A stretch of 64,000 nucleotides of DNA from Streptomyces hiroshimensis (GTDB lineage: Bacteria; Actinomycetota; Actinomycetes; Streptomycetales; Streptomycetaceae): NCBI RefSeq assembly GCF_014650335.1, contig NZ_BMUT01000001.1, forward strand, positions 62,001 through 126,000, in the 5' to 3' direction. Positions 61,205-64,000 of the stretch are shown here, in pieces. Each line of letters opens with the position of its first letter. Position 1 is the stretch's first letter. The position numbers and the translations under genes are program-made. The notes under the pieces are model-generated. The model ran no database searches, had not been told where the DNA came from, and was given only the letters and a program-made list of their open reading frames with translations.

Positions 61205-61407
61205 GCCGGCGGCCTGGCGGCCCGGCGTGTGATTCCGCGTCAGAGGCAGCACGGCACCGCCGGGCACGGCCGTTGTGGCTTGGCGCCGCTGCGGCGGGGA
61301 GGGGGCGCCGGGCGCCGGCATCCGTACGGCCGGTCGATCGACGGCGCCGAGCCGACCGCATGAACGGCCTTCCGGCCGGGCTTCGGCCCGTGCGCGCTGC
61401 CGTCGGC

Positions 61408-61429
61408 GCCCCCGGCCGGAGCCGGGGGC
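61408..61429. terminator. terminator between rhodanese gene and sepH
   Basis: GCCCCCGGC and GCCGGGGGC form a perfect 9-bp stem with a 4-nt loop between the convergent stops at 61204 and 61456. Confidence 0.75.
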
Positions 61430-61455
61430 CTGACGGGTGGTCACTGCCGTAGCGG

Positions 61456-62508
61456 TTACTCCTGTTTCTTGCGGCGGGTGCCGAAGACGATCTCGTCCCA
61501 GCTGGGGACCGCCGCCCGGCGGCCGGGGCGGACGCCGTCGGCCTCGGCCTGACGGTCCGTCGTACCGATCAGCCGGTCGCGGTGGCCGGCCACGGACCGC
61601 GGCATCAGGACATCCGCGTACGCGGCGCCCGCGCTGGCCGCCGGAGCCGGGGGCTCCACCGCCTCCGGATCGTCGGACGGTTCGTCACCCGCCTGCGCGG
61701 CCGAGGGCGTTTCCGGGACGACCATGTCGCCCCGGAAGCTGGGGACCGCTTCGAGCAGGCTCGTCAGCGAATCCCGCTCCTTGCCGGGCGGCTCCCCGGA
61801 CGGCTCGGCGTCCGGCTCGGGAGGGGACGGCGGACCGGAGGACGCGGCCTGCTGCCGGTCCAGCGACCGGTCCAGGGGCCTGTCCCGCGGCAGACGGGCG
61901 ATCCGGGGCACGAAGGGGAAGCTCGGCTCGGGCGTGTCGTCGGTCTCGCCGATGAGCGCGCGGGCCTCGTCGTCCATCGCTTGAACGATCCGCCTCGGCG
62001 GGTCGTACGACCAGCTCGCCGCGCGGGGCTCACCTGCCGCCCGGTAGACGAGCAGGACCTCCCACGTGCCGTCGTCCCGGCGCCAGGAGTCCCACTGCGC
62101 GGTGTCCTTCTCGGCCCCGCGCAGCATGAGCCGCTCGGCCACCGCCTCGCCGAGGAGCGGGCCGGTGTTCTCGCCGGGGCGGCGCACCGCCGTCTTGCGG
62201 GCGCGCTCGGCCATGAACGCGCGCTCGGCCAGGACCGGGCCCTCGAACCGGCGCACCCGCTCGACGGGGATGCCCGCGAGCTGCGCCACCTCCTCCGCGG
62301 AGGCTCCCGCACGTATACGCGCCTGGATGTCGCGGGGGCGGAGATGGCTCTCCACCTCGATCTCGATCTGCCCCAGACGAGCACGGTCGTTGCGCACGGC
62401 GGCGCGCAGCCGTTCATCGATGGGAAGGGTGTACTCCGTGCTGTCCGCAGCCTTGAGCACCAGCCGTGTGCCGTCGTTGGAGACGGCCACGACACGCAGT
62501 TCGGGCAT
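61456..62508 (-). CDS. sepH: SepH, FtsZ-interacting cell-division protein
   Basis: 350 aa. The N terminus is the conserved DUF3071 region (PELRVVAVSNDGTRLVLKAADSTEYTLPIDERLRAAV, then HLRPRDIQARIRAGASAEEVAQLAGIPVERVRRFEGPVLAERAFMAE, a helix-turn-helix-like segment). The middle is Pro/Ser/Glu-rich and variable; the C-terminal motif VPSWDEIVFGTRRKKQE is conserved. SepH stimulates FtsZ assembly and is required for sporulation septation. GGGAGG precedes the ATG. It is divergent from the membrane protein gene at 62890. Confidence 0.92.
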   Translation of the reverse strand: MPELRVVAVSNDGTRLVLKAADSTEYTLPIDERLRAAVRNDRARLGQIEIEVESHLRPRDIQARIRAGASAEEVAQLAGIPVERVRRFEGPVLAERAFMAERARKTAVRRPGENTGPLLGEAVAERLMLRGAEKDTAQWDSWRRDDGTWEVLLVYRAAGEPRAASWSYDPPRRIVQAMDDEARALIGETDDTPEPSFPFVPRIARLPRDRPLDRSLDRQQAASSGPPSPPEPDAEPSGEPPGKERDSLTSLLEAVPSFRGDMVVPETPSAAQAGDEPSDDPEAVEPPAPAASAGAAYADVLMPRSVAGHRDRLIGTTDRQAEADGVRPGRRAAVPSWDEIVFGTRRKKQE

Positions 62509-62889
62509 GGGGACCTCCCGGGTGGTGCCTGCCGACGTCACGTGCGTCGCTGCTTCCGCTAGTCGAGTGTGGCCTGCCCGGGTGCAGCCTGCCACAACAT
62601 TGCCGAGTTGACGGGGGTGAGAGCCGGTGGGGCCCCGCCCGTTGGGTCCAGGCAGCCGGACGGGACACCGGGGCCAGGGCTCGTCACAGTACTCCATTCG
62701 GGCCACTGGGGGTGGAATGGCGCGCCATCGAAGTTCACGCGGGAGAAGGGAGTTGATCGTACCTATCGCGCGCGAAGGCGGTTGCGCGGGTGTCCAGGTT
62801 CACACAATCGCCGGAATCGGAACTGTTCGTTACGCTCGAATGTCTCTTCTATCTGCAAGACGGACCCAAGGGCTACACAGAGGCAGGAG
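62509..62889. other. 381-bp divergent intergenic region
   Basis: Contains the promoter of sepH and of the membrane-protein gene. A possible -10 TACGCT (near 62833) stands 51 bp upstream of the latter start. No gene, repeat or clear operator is seen. Confidence 0.4.
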
Positions 62890-63996
62890 ATGGACGACAA
62901 AGGCGAAAGCGAGGCAAAACAGAACGGCAAGCGTCTGGAGCTGAGCCTCGCGCAGGTCGCCGGCAGCGCCCTCGCGGCGGTGATCGCCGCACTGCTCGCG
63001 GGCAAGCTCGGGGTGTACGGCACGGTCATCGGCGCCGGCGTCGTGAGCGTCGTGGCCACGTCCGGTGGCACGATCTTCCAGCACCTGTTCAAGCGGACCG
63101 GCGAGCAGCTCCGCGAGGCGACCACGCAGGCGGCGGCACCGAAGCTGCGGCAGGTGCCCGTGCAGGACGCCGGCCGGGCCGTCGGCCGTGCCGCGGCCGT
63201 GGCGCAGGACCCCGCGCGCCGCGCCGCGCAGGACGACGCGACCCGGATGCTGCCGCAGGCGGACCCCACGCAGATGCTGCCCCGAGCCGACGCCACGCAG
63301 ATGCTGCCGCAGGCCGGCGACGAGGCGACGCGGCTGTTGCACGCGGCGTCCCGGTCGCCGGAGCCCGGCGGCGTATACGCGGGCGCGCATCCTGATGCGC
63401 GCGCCGACGAACACTCCATTGCGTACACGGACGCGTACACCACGGCCACGACACACGGCACCCGGACGCGCGGCTGGAAGCGCCCGCTCATCGCCGCCGG
63501 CGCGGTCTTCGTCCTCGCGATGGGCGCGGTCACCACGGTCGAACTGGTCAAGGGGTCGAGTGCGGACGGTGGTAAGGGGACCACGGTCAGCCAGATCTTC
63601 GACGGCGGGAAGTCGCAGAAGAAACAGGACCCGGCGCCCGAGCGCTCCCCGGACCCGGGCCGCTCGCACGACGGCGGCGGCGAGGAACGCGGCACCGGCG
63701 GCGAGTCCGGCTCCTCGCCCGGCCCGGACGCCTCCCGCCAGGGCGGCGACACGGGCAAGCAGTCGCCGGACCCGTCGACGTCCCCGTCCTCCGGGGGCTC
63801 GACGCCCAGCACCAAGCCGGACCCCACGCCGAACCCCTCCACCTCGCCGGGCGGCGGCACGGGCGGGGACGACAAGGGCGGCAGCGGCACGAGCGGCCAG
63901 GGCGGCACGGGTGGCGGGACGACTCCCAAGCCGCCGACGCAGGGGCAGAATGCGGCCGCCGGGGCGGGTTCGCCTGCGGCGGGCGTCGTCTCGTAG
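62890..63996 (+). CDS. membrane protein with threonine-rich repeats and low-complexity C terminus
   Basis: 368 aa. Start MDDKGESEAKQNGKRLELSLAQVAG; a hydrophobic segment follows at about residues 20-60 (GSALAAVIAALLAGKLGVYGTVIGAGVVSVVATS). Residues 115-150 are 9-residue repeats of the type (A/P)T(R/Q)MLP(Q/R)AD, coded by about 27-bp units. A single hydrophobic helix (LIAAGAVFVLAMGAVTTVELV) near residue 205 leads to a Gly/Pro/Ser-rich tail of about 120 residues. No enzyme motif. The N-terminal part likely lies in the cytoplasm, the tail outside. Family not recognised with confidence; conserved beside sepH as far as I recall. Confidence 0.75.
   Translation: MDDKGESEAKQNGKRLELSLAQVAGSALAAVIAALLAGKLGVYGTVIGAGVVSVVATSGGTIFQHLFKRTGEQLREATTQAAAPKLRQVPVQDAGRAVGRAAAVAQDPARRAAQDDATRMLPQADPTQMLPRADATQMLPQAGDEATRLLHAASRSPEPGGVYAGAHPDARADEHSIAYTDAYTTATTHGTRTRGWKRPLIAAGAVFVLAMGAVTTVELVKGSSADGGKGTTVSQIFDGGKSQKKQDPAPERSPDPGRSHDGGGEERGTGGESGSSPGPDASRQGGDTGKQSPDPSTSPSSGGSTPSTKPDPTPNPSTSPGGGTGGDDKGGSGTSGQGGTGGGTTPKPPTQGQNAAAGAGSPAAGVVS
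63229..63342 (+). repeat. 27-bp imperfect coding repeats
   Basis: About three and a half units encode ATRMLPQAD, PTQMLPRAD, ATQMLPQAG and EATRLL, each with Thr at a fixed position before Arg/Gln-Met-Leu-Pro. Confidence 0.8.
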
Positions 63997-64000
63997 GCGC

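Overview
High-GC, gene-dense chromosomal DNA of a Streptomyces-type actinomycete. The evidence is the content itself: principal sigma factor HrdB with its Lys/Ala-rich linker next to sporulation regulator WhiH, a B12-dependent ribonucleotide reductase behind NrdR, LexA with an actinobacterial SOS box, cell-division protein SepH, GTG starts with strong GGAGG sites, and GC-rich terminators without U-tracts. The order lexA-nrdR-nrdJ ... whiH-hrdB ... parE ... parC ... ptsH ... sepH matches, as far as I remember, the conserved core of Streptomyces chromosomes (S. coelicolor lexA to sepH region). I see no tRNA, rRNA, CRISPR array, insertion sequence, prophage or attachment site.

Layout. 1-5.2 kb: tail of a DinG-type helicase, lexA (minus), then nrdR-nrdJ. 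5.2-12 kb: an accessory-looking stretch with a divergent TetR/NTF2-like pair and two tandem operators, arylamine N-acetyltransferase, a YdbC-like protein, a second TetR divergent from an ABC-F ATPase, a histidine phosphatase and an ADP-ribosylglycohydrolase. 12-21 kb: rnhB, two unknowns, a RecQ helicase fused to a phosphoribosyltransferase-like domain, a DUF4192 protein, a glycogen-debranching-like protein and a Nudix/winged-helix protein. 21-27.7 kb: a fused ABC exporter, whiH, hrdB, a secreted trypsin-like protease and a small zinc-ribbon-like protein. 28-47.6 kb: topoisomerase IV subunits parE and parC bracket two two-component systems, a DUF485/SSS symporter pair, a NitT/TauT-type ABC importer, an iron-box-controlled sucrase/ferredoxin-like protein, two divergent citrate-synthase homologues and a CobW GTPase. 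47.8-64 kb: a pair of M16 peptidases, an M23 endopeptidase behind a c-di-AMP (ydaO) riboswitch, a GntR regulator, HPr, a GNAT/acyl-CoA-synthetase fusion, a DUF5998-phosphodiesterase pair, thymidine kinase, a VOC protein, a rhodanese, sepH and a C-terminally Pro/Ser/Gly-rich membrane protein.

Common themes are nucleotide supply and DNA maintenance (lexA, nrdRJ, rnhB, recQ, parE/parC, tdk), sporulation and division (whiH, hrdB, sepH, M23), and carbon or metal sensing (citrate synthases, symporter, CitA/CitB-like kinase system, CobW, iron box). No complete new multi-gene system stands out. The most unusual items are the RecQ-phosphoribosyltransferase fusion with a DnaA-box-like inverted-repeat region at its divergent promoter, the 12-bp iteron array between the two citrate-synthase genes, the competing hairpins between whiH and hrdB, and a protease reading frame that runs through its own terminator.
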